The notes beneath the pieces are model-generated. The model was not told the DNA's origin and did not search any database. It saw nothing but the letters and a program-made list of their open reading frames with translations. Shown in pieces: positions 24,501 to 36,513 of a DNA stretch of 64,000 nt. The position numbers were made by a program, and so were the translations under genes. Position 1 is the first letter of the stretch. Each line of letters begins with the position of its first letter. This stretch comes from Phalacrocorax aristotelis. Its lineage: Eukaryota > Chordata > Aves > Suliformes > Phalacrocoracidae. The stretch covers positions 1,746,501 through 1,810,500 of the forward strand of contig NC_134280.1 in NCBI RefSeq assembly GCF_949628215.1, in the 5' to 3' direction.

Positions 24501-27500
24501 AGGTCATACTGTGAGGGTTTATTAAGAAGCTTTCTGTTGAAGGCTCAAAAAAAACCCCAAAGCAACAGCGTGAAGATGCAGGGAAGAGGAAACACTCACA
24601 ATAATAGTGAACATTGGGACAAGTACTCTCAAGAAGGATGCTGAGCCTCCCCACAACCATTCCACTTCACTGCCGTCTCTCTTGTACGGAGTCATCTTTT
24701 ATGCTGCCTAACAGGAATCGGGTCTGGTGCTGGTGCAGAGCAGCTGCTGCGAGCAGAAACTGGGACTCTGACCTCCAGAGGTCCCCTCCCACCAGCTTTA
24801 CGCGAGCATGAAAGCATGGGCAGGTCAGGCAGCATCTCCCATTTTTAAAAAAAATGCAGCCAGCCTTTGCCCATAGTGAAACGTGTATGCATCATTGGCC
24901 TGTAACGGCATAAATAAGTGACAGTTCGTTTGGCTGCAGCAAAGAGCAGAGCAGGGGAAGCACCATGCCACAACACACTGTGCCAGTGGGGCTCCCCACC
25001 AACCCCACTCCTGCCAGCATCTCCCCCACTTCCCTGCAAGGCATCGTTAGGGCTGGCTGAGGTATAGCCCATAATATTTCTGGCCATGAATTTAAATAAT
25101 AGATTTTTTTTAAGGAAAAATATGAGCTGGTTTGCAGTAAAAGCCCTCTTTCTCATTAAAGCAAGTGGTTGCCACATTGATGGAGGGATGAGCCTAGGTG
25201 AAGCACGTGTGCCAGGCTCACCTGTAGCCAGCGGAGAGGGACAGGCTGCTCGCAGGGAGAGCAGAGCCTGCACCTTTCCCATCGGGTGCACAACTATGTG
25301 AAGAAACTGAAGAGTCCAGGGTCTATTTTCAGACTCCAGTAAGTCCATCTTGGAGGGAAGGGATCGATCAGTGGTCTGATGTACGCACACCAGGTGTCAG
25401 AGCAGAACATGCACAGAAGAGCCCAGGAGCAAAGCCTCAGGCTGCTGAATTGGCAAATACTTGCTGCAGCAGCACAAGGCACGATATGGATGAACCATGC
25501 TCGGAGCATCAGTGCTCCAGCCTGACCAGTGGCTGGTGTGGTACAGACAGACTAGGAAAACACGATGCAAGTCACCCAAGCTGGCAAACACATTATCTTA
25601 AAAAAAATAAAAAAAAGACATATCTGTCCATGCCGCAGGTGGAAGGGACACGGGAGATACTCCTGGGCTGCCCCACAGAGAGGGGTGCTCATCTCCTGCA
25701 CGGCTGAGCCTATTTCTGAAGAGCCCTAAAGCCACATGCTTCATCACCAATACACTACACGCTCAGTACAGCTCGTGTTGCCTCTCTAAAGCCAAACTGA
25801 ATGGCAGTGGCACCGAGGAGATGAATCCAGTTTACCTCCGCATGCAGCTGGAGACATCGCGGCAGACACCAAGTGAGGGGGAAGGTCTGTGGCGGGGCAG
25901 GGGTAAGAGCCAGAGCAGCAGCACCTGGTGGGAGTAGGATGTGTGCTTTTATTCCCCTCTATGGGGGAGAAGTAACAGACATTTTTCCTACCAATTAACC
26001 ATTTGGGGAATAAAAAAATACCACCCCAAGGGTGAAAATTATTTTCAAGTCAAAATCAAAATATAAGGAGTATTTTATAAGTATCTGGGCAGCCAAACAA
26101 GGACACAAATAGAGGAATGCGAGCACAAGTCCCTTTTCACCGGCTAACATCTCTCTTCTCCCCAAAACAGACACCGGCCAGACGGTTCTCAGCTGTGAAA
26201 GTGCATTTAAGACGCTTGTTCTGAAAGGGTTTCCCTGAACTTCAGGAGCATATCGCTAGCAAATTAATGCTCTGGGCCTTTATACTCTGCAGTGATGAGC
26301 ATTTGGTAAATGCGTTCTCCTTCGATCCGAGTTGAAGCAAGGGCAGAGGAGTTTGATGCTACAGGGAGGTGACATGCCCAGAGACCCAGGCCGTGGCGCT
26401 AAGCCAGGCTCTTTCACAAGGCTTGAGTGCAGTAGTACAGATGCACAGGGAGCAGCCTTGATTTTAAGCAGCCTGCAGAACAGGGGCAGCGTGTTTAAAG
26501 CCAGCACAAATGGAGCCACTAGTGCCAGTATCACCAGTAAGGCACTACAGTATCCACAGACTAACACCAGTGCTGTCCCCGCAGGGAGGGGTAACAGCCC
26601 AGAGGGGACAGTTCTCCAGAAAAGCCACATATGATGCCATCAAGATTCAGAGCAGCAGCAGGGAGGGAAGCTGCAACTCCCTCCTCCCCGGTGCTGGGTG
26701 TTAAGTTGAGCTGCATCCAACCCTGGCTGCACCCGCCACAGCCCTCCGTAGGGCATCGTAGCATTTGCTGCACCAGCAGCTGCCCAAGCTAGAAATAGCA
26801 ATTTTCCCATGGGTAGGCATATTTTTCACCAAGTTTTTCAAATCCTATAGGGCTGCGATCCAGCCATGCATGTAAGCACGGGCATGGAAAACTCCACAGC
26901 CCACAGCCCTCTCCTGGACGCAGCCCGGGGCAATGGCACCGCAGCCGCTCCGTCCGCCCAGCACGGCGCTCGCAGAGGGAGGCACTGCCACGGCCCAGCT
27001 TCAGCAGGTCGCTTAAATCCCGTCAAAAAGGATTCTATAAAAATACTCTATCACTGCAAATTGCAGGGGTGAATAGCGTGTTTCAAAAGCGAAGGCAATC
27101 AAAAAATGTATCGCAGTCGCGGATTCCCTAGAGCTGTCTCGATCAGTGAGCAATAAATTCATGCAGAAATACCTGGATCAGAAATGAAACCTTGGAACTC
27201 TGAAAGCTTTGCAGAGTCTGCCCTTCTGAGCACAGGTGCCTAAGGAAGTCACAACTGAACTTGGGGTTATGAAAAGTAATCTTTACATCAATTGTCCCGT
27301 CGTATCACAAAGCCACTAAGTAGGGTTTCAGTCTCGCCGGGGGTAGGTGGGGAGTACAGCCGAGCTCCAGAGCTCCAGTCACCAACAGATAAAGTTATCG
27401 CCTTGTGAACCAAAAAGGTACAGAATGAAACAATCTTCAAGTTATCTCAGGCACTTTTAAAAAAAACCCAGTTGCCACAGAATCCACCAGCAGCCCTAGG

Positions 27501-29984
27501 GAAGGTCTGAGCAGCAGATACAGCTGGTGGAGCTGCTGTCACGGGTAGCTGATGGAGGTCTTCATAGCACGGCTGCTGCCGGAGAAGGGAGCGGGGTTGT
27601 TCTGTTGCCCCCTGCTCCTTCACCCATACTGCGGGAAAGAACCTGAGCTCCAGCAAAAGAGAAGCACTAAGCAGATAAAACATTTACAGGTGTGGTTCTT
27701 TAAAAAAACTCAGAGTTTTAAAGGAAGTAAACCAGTATCTCCCCTAAGTCCTATACACAACGTTTTAAGTTACTGTCTGATTTTTTATTTTCATGTTTTA
27801 ATAGTCATTTCCTATTGATCTAATGTTCACAGTTCACAAACTGTGCAGAAATCCTTCTTTTTCTTGCTGAGGTGCACAGAAATCTTCCTTTTTCTCTAGA
27901 GTGCTGACTTGGTGTTTATATGACAGCCATTCAAATGAAGTTAAAGTCAAGTACTTTTCATCTCAGGACCTCAAGCACATATAATCTATTATTTGCACAT
28001 TATAACGGTTCCTTAAAGGCATGAGACTTACTCGTCTGGGGAGAACAGAGTGGAAAAGCAAAGCAGTGGATCCAGGTCTGCATCAGTGATTCGGTGAAGT
28101 TAAGAGGTTTCTGCAAGCCCTAACTTCCATACTTCAGTCACCATAAAACACTTTTTTCATGTTACCTAGAAGCGGCGTCTAAACACAGAGGGTATAGGGG
28201 ACGCCTCCCTTCCCCTCCTGCAAACGCCAAGTTACACTTGCCTACTGAAAACGCACCCCAGAGAAGCTCGGCGCTTCATTTTTTACTTTCTTTTGCTCTT
28301 TTACTCTTAAAACTACTAAGTTACTCCCAGCTCGGACAGAAGCAGAGGGGCAGCTCCCGCACGCGGCCGGTCAGCCCTCGACACCCCCGTGACCCCAGGG
28401 CACAGCTCCCCAGGGAAGGACCAGGTCCTGGTGACAGCAGCCCTCACCACCCTGGTAGCCCAAGGGCCACCAGCACAAACCTGAGCAGGCGCAACCACGG
28501 GGGCTGCCGCAGGATTTATGCTTTTTGCAGTGACCATCCATCAGCATTTACTCTCCTGCGACACCTTTTCCACCATCCAACGCCTACTGCTGCCAGCTCT
28601 AACGCTTCCCAGCAGCCCTGCCCGCTGAGGCAAACCCCTCTGTGCTCACAGAGCTGCAGAGGAAGCCATTTCATCGCTAATCAGGAGACTTCACTGCAGC
28701 TGGGCCGTACCAGCGGTCCCTCAGGCACGGCACAGGGCTGCTCACCCAGCCGGCTCCCACCCGGTCCCCTCCCGCGTAGCACCCAGGACCACGCACCACA
28801 GAACTGGGCTGAAGCAAAAAGAAAACACTTGAAAGCACAAAGACCCTCACTCCAAAAATCAGTTAATTAAAAAAAAACACCAAACCACCTACCTTTCATT
28901 TTACAGTGCACTTTCAGGAGCAGGACCTCTTCTCTAACACCTCCTGGGACAAACAGCAGCCTTAAGCCTAGCTCAGAGCTCTGTTATATATAAACCAGGC
29001 TGCAACACCTGCCACCCCTTTGCCTTCCCCGGGGCTCTCCTCCACCCTGTCCTGATGACCAGGAGGTGGGAAGGGCTGATCCCCTGCAGCTGGCTCTGTT
29101 TACTTCAGTCACACCTCCCAAAGCAACAGATCACTTCATCCTATTAAAATAAAAACTTCATCTCATTGCTTATATGCTTAAAAAGTGAATTACTACCATT
29201 CTGTACTACCTATACTATAACTGCCATGACTATAGAAAAGCACCGTGATGGCTTTTTTATTTTCCTGGTGTAAAAATCGCTACCACACCCTGAGATTAGA
29301 CCAGAGCTTTGCTACGTTATCCTATGATTTAAGGCATTGGGCGAGGGGGGCTTACAATATTAGGTAAAACGTTGTTTGCATATGATCAGATTCTGTCAGA
29401 TTGTACAGTCTGATATATTACACTGTATATTTATAAGTGTTAGACTCGATAATACTCACCTCAAATAAATTGTTGCTTGACATTGGCAGGTATCTTCCCT
29501 TAAATAGAATTAGCTCCTTCTCCAAAATTTGTTTCACTCTCTGTCCACCACAGACACCTAAGAAAAGGTAGCATCATACCCCTAAAACTGAAATTCCGAC
29601 CTGCGCTGTATTCATTACGCTCTCGGAGGACGTCGTGCCTGCAAGCTGGGAGTATCACATTCGGGGACCGGTCTTCATTCCCAGGGATCCTTCTTGCGTT
29701 GGTGAACTGCACACCTGGGGTTTGCGCGGAAATTAATCACGCAGGAGCGCGAACTAGCGCAGGAAAGTAATGAAACCTTATGAAGCAAAGGTATAAGCGA
29801 CACCTGGTAGTGAAACGAACTTCAACCACGTTGGTATAAATTTTTGGTGAAAAACAACACTGAGAAGCATCATTTTAAGGGAAGCAACCTCTGAGGTTAT
29901 CTGACACCGGGGGCATCACAAAGTGCCATCTGTTAACAGCTGTGAAATGGGTCGGCTTGTAATTGTTAATACCACGAGTGAGAT
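21553..29984. other. 8.4-kb gene-free stretch
   Basis: No gene was recognised. The longest open frames are 181 codons (24845-25390, minus) and 210 codons (28238-28870, plus). Neither has a domain I know, and both lie in mixed-composition DNA. A short A-rich run is at 25600-25618. A duplication lies near 27843. The stretch from 28960 to 29480 is AT-rich. Confidence 0.55.
27843..27900. repeat. Imperfect 30-bp direct duplication
   Basis: A block GTGCAGAAATCCTTCTTTTT at about 27843 is repeated about 30 bp later as GTGCACAGAAATCTTCCTTT. Both copies end in a pyrimidine run. It looks like a slippage duplication in a pyrimidine-rich segment. No function is inferred. Confidence 0.6.
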
Positions 29985-30235
29985 CTGCGGGATATCATCT
30001 CCGGGCAAATAGAGCGGCTGCGTCTGAGAGGCTCCAGCTGCTGCCGAAGCGCTGCGCTACACGACCTGCCGGAGGCGGCTGGCAGCACCTCGCGGGGCTG
30101 GAGCCCGGTGCCAGCAGGCAGCCCAGCGCCGGGGCGGGCGGGAGGATGCTGCGAGGGGCGTCCGCGCGGGTACCAGCCGGCCCTGCCGCGCTTGGGCCGC
30201 ACAGCGTTCGCAAAGGCAGCTAATGCCAGCGCTGC
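29985..30235. other. CpG-rich islet with a GC box
   Basis: About 250 bp with dense CpGs stand out from AT-rich flanks. A GC-box-like GGGGCGGGCGGG lies near 30131. Other CpG-rich blocks are GAAGCGCTGCGCTACACGAC and GGGGCGTCCGCGCGGG. Four overlapping open frames arise only because the DNA is GC-rich. It is a candidate orphan CpG island or promoter of a non-coding transcript. No coding exon can be supported. Confidence 0.45.
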
Positions 30236-30710
30236 TGCCAGCCAAGGCTTCTCAAAAAACATTTCTGCATTTTTCAGTCGAGGCTGTTGGCCAGAAGCCT
30301 GAGTCTTGCTCTGCTGTTTCCATCTGGGTTAAAAAGGAAAATAAATTAATATGCGCGGCTCTTGGTGCAGCCTGGTGGCAATAAAAGCACAAAGTCCTGT
30401 TCCCCAGAACACGACAGCGAGCCGCAGGCGGCTGTCCTGCCTGGAGTTGCTCAGCTCCGTGTTTTCAGCAAGCGTTTTTTTGCCCCAGCCTGTGCCGCCT
30501 GGCCCCAGCACAAGAGCTGACCGGCACCCGCCGAGCCTGAGCGGGCCGCAGCGATGCCCGCACCTAGCAATCACACAGTTAAACATAATTAACTCTTTTG
30601 ACCCAAGGAAATACAATTTTCTCCTCCTTAATTCTTACATTAGCATCCCTGGATTTCAGCTTATTCAAATCCCTAATTAGCCAAAGGTTTTCCCTTTGGC
30701 TAAGGTTTTT
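30236..30710. other. Gene-free spacer
   Basis: No ORF, RNA or repeat was recognised. A perfect-looking short inverted AAAGG/CCTTT segment at about 30683-30705 is too small to interpret. Confidence 0.5.
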
Positions 30711-30779
30711 CATGAGTTGGACTCGATGATCCCTGTGGGTCCCTTCCAACTCAGGACATTGATTCTATGATTCTGTGAT
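30711..30779 (+). mobile_element. CR1 LINE 3'-terminal fragment
   Basis: This is the last 70 bp of a CR1 element: CATGAGTTGGACTCGATGAT, then GGGTCCCTTCCAACTCAGG, then the terminal ATTCTATGATTCTGTGATT repeats. The intact octamer-like tail marks the true 3' end. Everything upstream is missing, as expected for severe 5' truncation during insertion. Confidence 0.88.
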
Positions 30780-32670
30780 TTCCTGTTTGAGTTTGAGGAA
30801 ATTGGTTTAATTTAAAATCATTTTGTAGTGCTTCTTCTAAGCTCCCTTTCAGAAAAGAATTTATTAAAAATGTGGTTGAAGTCTTTCCATTTAAATGCTG
30901 GTAACAGTTTAATGAAAATATCGTTTGTAAACTCTTCCTTACAGGCCCTGCACCTGAAGGCGCAGCACTGCTGTGCACCTTGAGGAGTCTTCAAAGGCCA
31001 TGTTTTAAGGAAGAAACATTTTAAATGCCTTTGCTGACCGAAAGCCAGTATCCCAGATGAGAAACCGCTGCCGAAGTGCACTTTGCCTCAAAGCAACTTT
31101 TAATGAACAGGTAAGGGCTGGGTAGGATGCGCTCAAAGCCCTGCTGAAGTCCCATGGATCCATCAGTTGGGTGGTGGATCCCCGACCCCTCGTGCTCAGC
31201 CGCTGGGGATAATGTCAGCTCCACAGCCCCGTACTGCCTGCTGAGGCCTTGGAAACCCATGACTGCACTCAGTTGCTTGAGATTTAGCCTTCCCCTGAGC
31301 CTTTGGAGAAAGAAGAGGTGTCTCGTGGCCTTCTGCCGCAAGGCTGAAATGCCTCCACTCAAGGTCACCCTTAGCCGAGCCCCAGCACTGGAGCGCGCTG
31401 CCTTGCAGGGGAGACGTCGCCAGCAGTCCAGCTCCAGCCTTCGTTGTTTGTTTGTGGCCTGGGTTTATTTAAATATTTATTCAGGTGCCTAATGCATTTT
31501 TTGCAAAGCAATCTGTTACAACAATCAATCTATATGGGACTTGAGAGAGAACGAGCCGTGCCTGTGCAAGGTGAGGGTGTCTCGGCAAGATACCCTACCC
31601 ATGCCACCACCCTCTCCTTGTGCAGGGGTCCTGGCAATTTGCTCAGCCTGCCTTCACTGGGAATGCCGAAACAAGCCTTCCCTCGCCCTGCTGGGTCTGT
31701 TTGCAAAGGGAGCGGGAGACACCCGAGGGCTTTCTGCAGCTCAGCCTCCACGCGGAGCTGCTGTCGCGGCTCCCTTCGGCACTACGCAAGGTCCACGCCG
31801 CATCGGCACGTCGCAGCACGTCTTGTCGAGCGTGCCGACACCGTGGCAGGCTCCCGCCGCGCGTGGTGACTCCCTGAAACTGATAGTTAAGTCCAGAGAG
31901 GGCACAGAAAGCCGGTGGTATGCCGGGGAAGGCATCAACACACACTTCCCACAGGGTTCGGGCAGAAGAGTACTTTTGTAACATGAAGAAGTATTTCTTT
32001 GTCATGTCCGTATCCAATTTTTACAGCTATCTCCCTCTTTCTCGCTAATTACCTCCATCCCAGTGGGCAGCCAGATGAGATGCCTAGATAGTTTAGGCTG
32101 AGTACAGAGCCTGTTGGCTTTCTTCAGTGAAAAATAAGTCAATATATTAATTTACATAATTGCAATCTCTTGGGAACAAATTATCGCTTGCAGTGCATCT
32201 GGCCAGGTGCTGTGACAGCCCTGTCAAGAAGCACCTGCAGACGTAAAGGAGCTAATAATTCTTATAGGAAGACCACAGCGAGCACCTTGGGGAGGCAAAC
32301 CGCTGCTTCGCCACGGCTGGGATGTCTTCATCAGCTGCCCAGACCGGCGGCGAGGAAGGAGGGGCTGCCAAACATGAGCCTTGGGGCTGGGAGAGCAGCG
32401 GGAAGGCACAAGGCACCCCTCCGCTGCCGTTGCTGGAGGCCAGCCCAAAGCTGGACCTGGCGGCGGGGCTGCCAGCATCCCTGCGCCCTGATCCCAGGCT
32501 TCAGCCATTTCGGGGAGCGCTCCTGAGCAGCGTGCACCCCTCGGGGGGTGCACCCCTGCAAACCAGCTCGGCAGCCGGTAGCAGCGGCACCCGCACTCCG
32601 GATTTTAGACTCCATAAAACAGACCTGCCAGCCTTTATCCCAGTGGCCACCAGGTACGCGTGGGAACGGT
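30780..32670. other. Gene-free stretch
   Basis: No gene was recognised. A CpG-rich segment lies at about 31750-31870, and several overlapping ORFs of up to 146 codons there follow from its composition. The 32100-32190 part is AT-rich with TAAT and ATTGCAAT motifs. Confidence 0.5.
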
Positions 32671-32891
32671 TCAAAGCTGGGCCAGGGGACGGTTAGGCTG
32701 GACAGCAGGAAGCATTTCTGCACCGAGAGGGTGGTCGAACCCTGGAACAGGCTTCCTGGAGAGGCGCTCGGTGCCCAGAGCCTGGCAGAGGCCTTTGGAC
32801 AATGCCCTTACAACGTGCTTTAGCTTGGTCAGCCCCAAAGCGGTGAGGCAGTGGGACTAGATGATCGCTGTAGGTCCCTTCCGCTGAAAAA
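32671..32891 (+). mobile_element. CR1 LINE 3' end
   Basis: The order fits CR1: TCAAAGCTGGGCCAGGGGAC, then GCATTTCTGCACCGAGAGGG, then GGAACAGGCTTCCTGGAGAG, then TTTGGACAATGCCCTTACAA, then GGACTAGATGATCGCTGTAG, then GTCCCTTCC. The '..GACAATGCCCTTA..TGCTTTA..TTGGTCAGCCC' type of 3' UTR differs from that of the other copies here, so it is a separate subfamily. The terminal repeats are eroded. Confidence 0.85.
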
Positions 32892-35141
32892 GACTCTTTT
32901 TTCCACCTCTGGAGTCAGTGAACCTCCGTTTTCTGTCAGCAGTCGTACCCCTGGTTGTATCACCCTCACTGGCTGATACAAACCAAACCCTGCAAATTTA
33001 TGGGATTGTTTCCCAAGCTTTCATTACCAGTTATTGCACTTTTTATAACAAAATGGAGGAGGACAAAGTTGTGAATATTTATACCCCGAAGCCCGGAGGA
33101 TCCTGTCGTGCGATATTAGCGCTGCTGACGGCGTGGGCTCTCTGCTGGAGACCGGGATGAAAGAGGTACTGTTACAAGCCTTTCCTAAAATTAAAACAAA
33201 AAAGCACATAAAAAGCACCTGTCTGTTCTCGTCATTAAGCCTGCCTGATGAGGGCCTCGGGGGAGCTGATCAACATGAATATTTTTCCACATCTAAGTAC
33301 AATAAATATACTTAAAATCAGTCACCAAATGAGAGTGTATTTATAGCTAATTACCAGTGGAATACACCCGGAATGGAACAGAGTGTGTTTCACACATCCG
33401 TTGACTGGCATGTTTTATAAATACACAATTTCTCACTTCCTCAGCTAAAGTAGTTTAAAAGACTGAATCTTGTTTTCATTGCCTTGATCAAAATAGAACA
33501 AATTAAGATAATAATAAGCAAAGTGAAAGGGGGGGGGGGGGAACCCAAAACAACAACAACCAAAAAACCCAACAAAACACAAAAAAATCAAACCTGTGGT
33601 TTTCTGAAACGTCCCTGGGGCGATCCCCAAGCACTTGTTAGGCACCGTAATTCCCAGGGCGAAGCGCGCTGGTTGCGAGCGGGCTGCAGGCAGGTATCTG
33701 GCCATCTGCCCACCTCCCCTCCCCGCTGCTGGTGCTCCCTGCGGGAGCGAAGGCAAGTTGCTCTTAAGCACCACATTATACCCTGTTTATCACAACCATA
33801 AAAGCATTAAATTTTATTTCTAGTCTATTTTTAAAATAGATTTTTTTTCAAAGTGGTGATAATTGGAGACAGGAACCCCAGCGGGGTGGGGGCAGCAGGA
33901 GGGGAGCGAGGAGGGCTCGCTGCCGGAGGGATTGCTTTGGCGGGGCAGGGCAGCCCTCCCTCGCCTCGCAGCGCTGCAGCTCTACAGAAGTCACATTAAC
34001 TAGGCTAAGTTTCCCCCGGCCGATGGCGATCAGACGTGCATTAGGTGCCCTTAGGTATTGCGGCGCGTGGTGGCCAAAGCATCCCACAGCAAGCACTGTG
34101 AACCGACGTTATATCCAGGGGAGGGAGAAATACTCCCCCCGTAGCGTTCGACGTTTTATAAACAAACAAACAACCCGAGTGGCTGCAGCTCTGATCAGCA
34201 CCTACAGAGGGGAATGGCCCGGGTAAGGGCAGGACTGTCTACAGCACAAAATATATCATAGTTTTGACAAGCTTTGGATCACGGCTTTGCACGTGAAGTG
34301 TTGCAGCAAGAGGAAGGGGCTGAGACCCTTCTCCAAAGCACAGGGCAGAAACTGGAGTCTCCCATTTACCTCAGGGAGGTTTGAGGTGGCTGACACATAC
34401 ACTTAGCAGCCGAACAGCGGTCTTCAGCCCCATCAAACTGTGGTGGTTGGATGGGATACAGGACTGTCCCCAAGTCCCTCCTGCCTTCTCCTCCACGTGG
34501 CCCCAAATCCTCTCTACCCCTAGCCTAAGGCTTTACCTTAATAAAAGAAGCATATATTACCTCCAGCATCCACAGGAATGTGATTAGTTAAGTCAAGTCC
34601 CAGCTGTACAGAGTTACACAAAGAGCAGCATGACCCTGCCAGCCTGGATAGTGACTGGTCTCCAAATCGTGGCGTTGGCCACGAGGGAAGTCACGGTGAC
34701 ATTTCACCCATCTCACCAAGGATCTCAGCCACGCCAGCATGCCCTAAGCCCTCTATGCCCTGGCAAACAGGCTGTGCTCCTTGGTGGCCCTCGGTGGTCC
34801 CCAAGCTGGGGATGCAGAAGCACCCCTGTCCTTGGCTGAGCAAAGCTCCCTTCTGCTGAGGAGCAGCCACGTCTCTGCCGCATCCTCCCCACAGAGCCGG
34901 TGCCTCTGCCAGCTGCTGCCGATGCAGCAGTGCCCCTGCCTCCCCCATCACTTCCCTGCACTGACTCTCCAAAGAAGCATCAGAATAAATTATTTTCCCT
35001 CCTGGAAACTCCCTGTCTCTGATGCTGAAGAGCCGCGCTGTGAGTCTCCTTGGGAGTGTCCCCCCACTCACACCAGGAGGTTAGCAGTGATACTCACCAC
35101 CAGGCATGGAAAAGCTTGCTCCTTCTGGGAGTGGGAGATAA
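32892..35141. other. Gene-free stretch with a G13 run
   Basis: No gene was recognised. There is a homopolymer of 13 G at 33529-33541, followed by a C/A-rich tract with CAACAACAAC. Several short ORFs have no family resemblance. Confidence 0.5.
33529..33541 (+). repeat. Poly-G run, 13 bases
   Basis: Thirteen consecutive G residues are followed at once by an A/C-rich segment to about 33595. The run is prone to length error in assembly and to real slippage. No function is inferred. Confidence 0.9.
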
Positions 35142-35320
35142 GGAATGGGACAGGCTGTCCAGAGAGGTGGGGGAGTCACCATCCCCGGGGGTCTTCAAAA
35201 AACATGTAGCCATGGCACTTGGGGACATAGTTTAGGAGGCCTGGGGGTGTTAGGTTGGCAGTTGGACTTGATTATCGTAGAGGTCTTTTCCAACCTTAAT
35301 GAGTCGATGATTCTGTGATA
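35142..35320 (+). mobile_element. CR1 LINE 3' end
   Basis: It has the blocks GGAATGGGACAGGCTGTCCA, then GAGAGGTGGGGGAGTCACCA, then GGCACTTGGGGACATAGTTT, then GTTGGACTTGATTATCGTAG, then GGTCTTTTCCAACCTTAATG with GATGATTCTGTGATA at the end. The 3' UTR is of the same general type as the 2963 and 49944 copies but more diverged, so it is older. Confidence 0.88.
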
Positions 35321-36358
35321 GTGATGTGAATGCCCACAAGTGCGGAGGAGCCTGGGCAGCCTCTTGGGATTGCACTCGGTGGTTCCTCGGTGTAATCTGC
35401 AAAACGCAGCATGCACACCTATGTTACCCAGGGATGGGAAGGCGCCCTGTGCTGCACTGGCACCTCGAGCCCTAGTACATGGCTGCTATTCACAGGCGCT
35501 CGTCTCAGGAGAGGTTGGTGCTGGCTGTGTCAGAAGCTCGGGGAAACGTTCATGAGTGGCGAGTGATGATAAAGCGTAGCGTTGGCATCGGCTGCACCCT
35601 GCTTAGTGGCAGTCAGTGGGAGACCCACCGCCAGCTGCGCTGCACCAGTGCTCGGTATTCACACAGCACACTGGGCTGTGCTCGCTGCAGCAGCCAGGGG
35701 ATAAAATATCACAGTCATGCAATACTCATCACAGCCAATATACTGAGCAAGGACCCATCTGAAGATGAAGTACATGAAACAAGAACAGAACAAAGCAGCC
35801 ACGGTCTCTCCTGAAACTCATTTGTTGGGCTCGGATCATACATCAGCTAACTTCACTGTACGCTGCCCTGCGGGGCATCGGCGAGCCCCCACCTTCGGCT
35901 GCCTGCGCAGCACCTCGGGACAGTTGTTGATGCCAAGGGAGAGGGAGAGAAGTAAAACTCCACGTGTACCTGGGGATGCCTCTCATCGCAATCCGCTTGG
36001 CTACAGGAGCTTTCTGAAACTAGCTCAGCTCAAAACAGAGTTTAACAGGGACTCCCTACTTCACCTCACACTCTTCTCAAACATTGCAGTGTTGAAGAGA
36101 CCACCTGGATTTGCCCTCTTTGGGTTTTTTTTCCTGTATTAGCTTTGAGTCTGCTATTACACCCTGTTCGATTAGTGCTTAGCTTAGCGCCTGTGCTTAG
36201 AGCTTAGCGATAAGGAATCTGGAACCGCATGGCGGTGAGCGGAGCTTTGCAGAGGCTAAGCAAGTCTTAGGTCGGCGGTCCCACGATTTAGGAATGAGAC
36301 TTTTTCTCTTGTAAAGGAGAAGCGGTGGGAAACGGGGCTGTACGGAGCGGCGCTGCCT
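35321..36358. other. Gene-free spacer before the GC-rich arrays
   Basis: No gene was recognised. Near 36174-36215 the words TGCTTAG and GCTTAGCG recur in a 20-bp rhythm, a very short imperfect tandem. The ORFs here resemble no family. Confidence 0.5.
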
Positions 36359-36418
36359 GTGTCCGTGCCCGGGCCCGTGTCCGTGTCCGTGTCCGTGTCC
36401 GTGCCCGTGTCCGTGTCC
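36359..36418 (+). repeat. GTGTCC hexamer microsatellite
   Basis: About ten hexamer units of GTGTCC with GTGCCC and GGGCCC variants. It begins the cluster of GC-rich arrays upstream of RPRM. On the minus strand it reads as alternating Gly/Asp/Thr-type peptides (GHGHGH or TDTDTD), which are artefacts. Confidence 0.9.
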
Positions 36419-36513
36419 CCGCCGCGCCACCCGCCCGCACACACTAGGTGTCACTGCGCGCCCTGCGATGGGGCTCGGCTCCCGCTGCCCGGGACGCGCC
36501 GCAGCTCCGAGGC
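36419..36513. other. Unique GC-rich spacer
   Basis: About 95 bp of GC-rich, non-repetitive DNA between the hexamer and the minisatellite. No function was recognised. Confidence 0.5.

Noticed and set aside
24845-25390. 181-codon minus-strand ORF
   Set aside because: No recognisable domain. Mixed composition and overlapping frames suggest chance, and no flanking promoter or splice evidence was seen.
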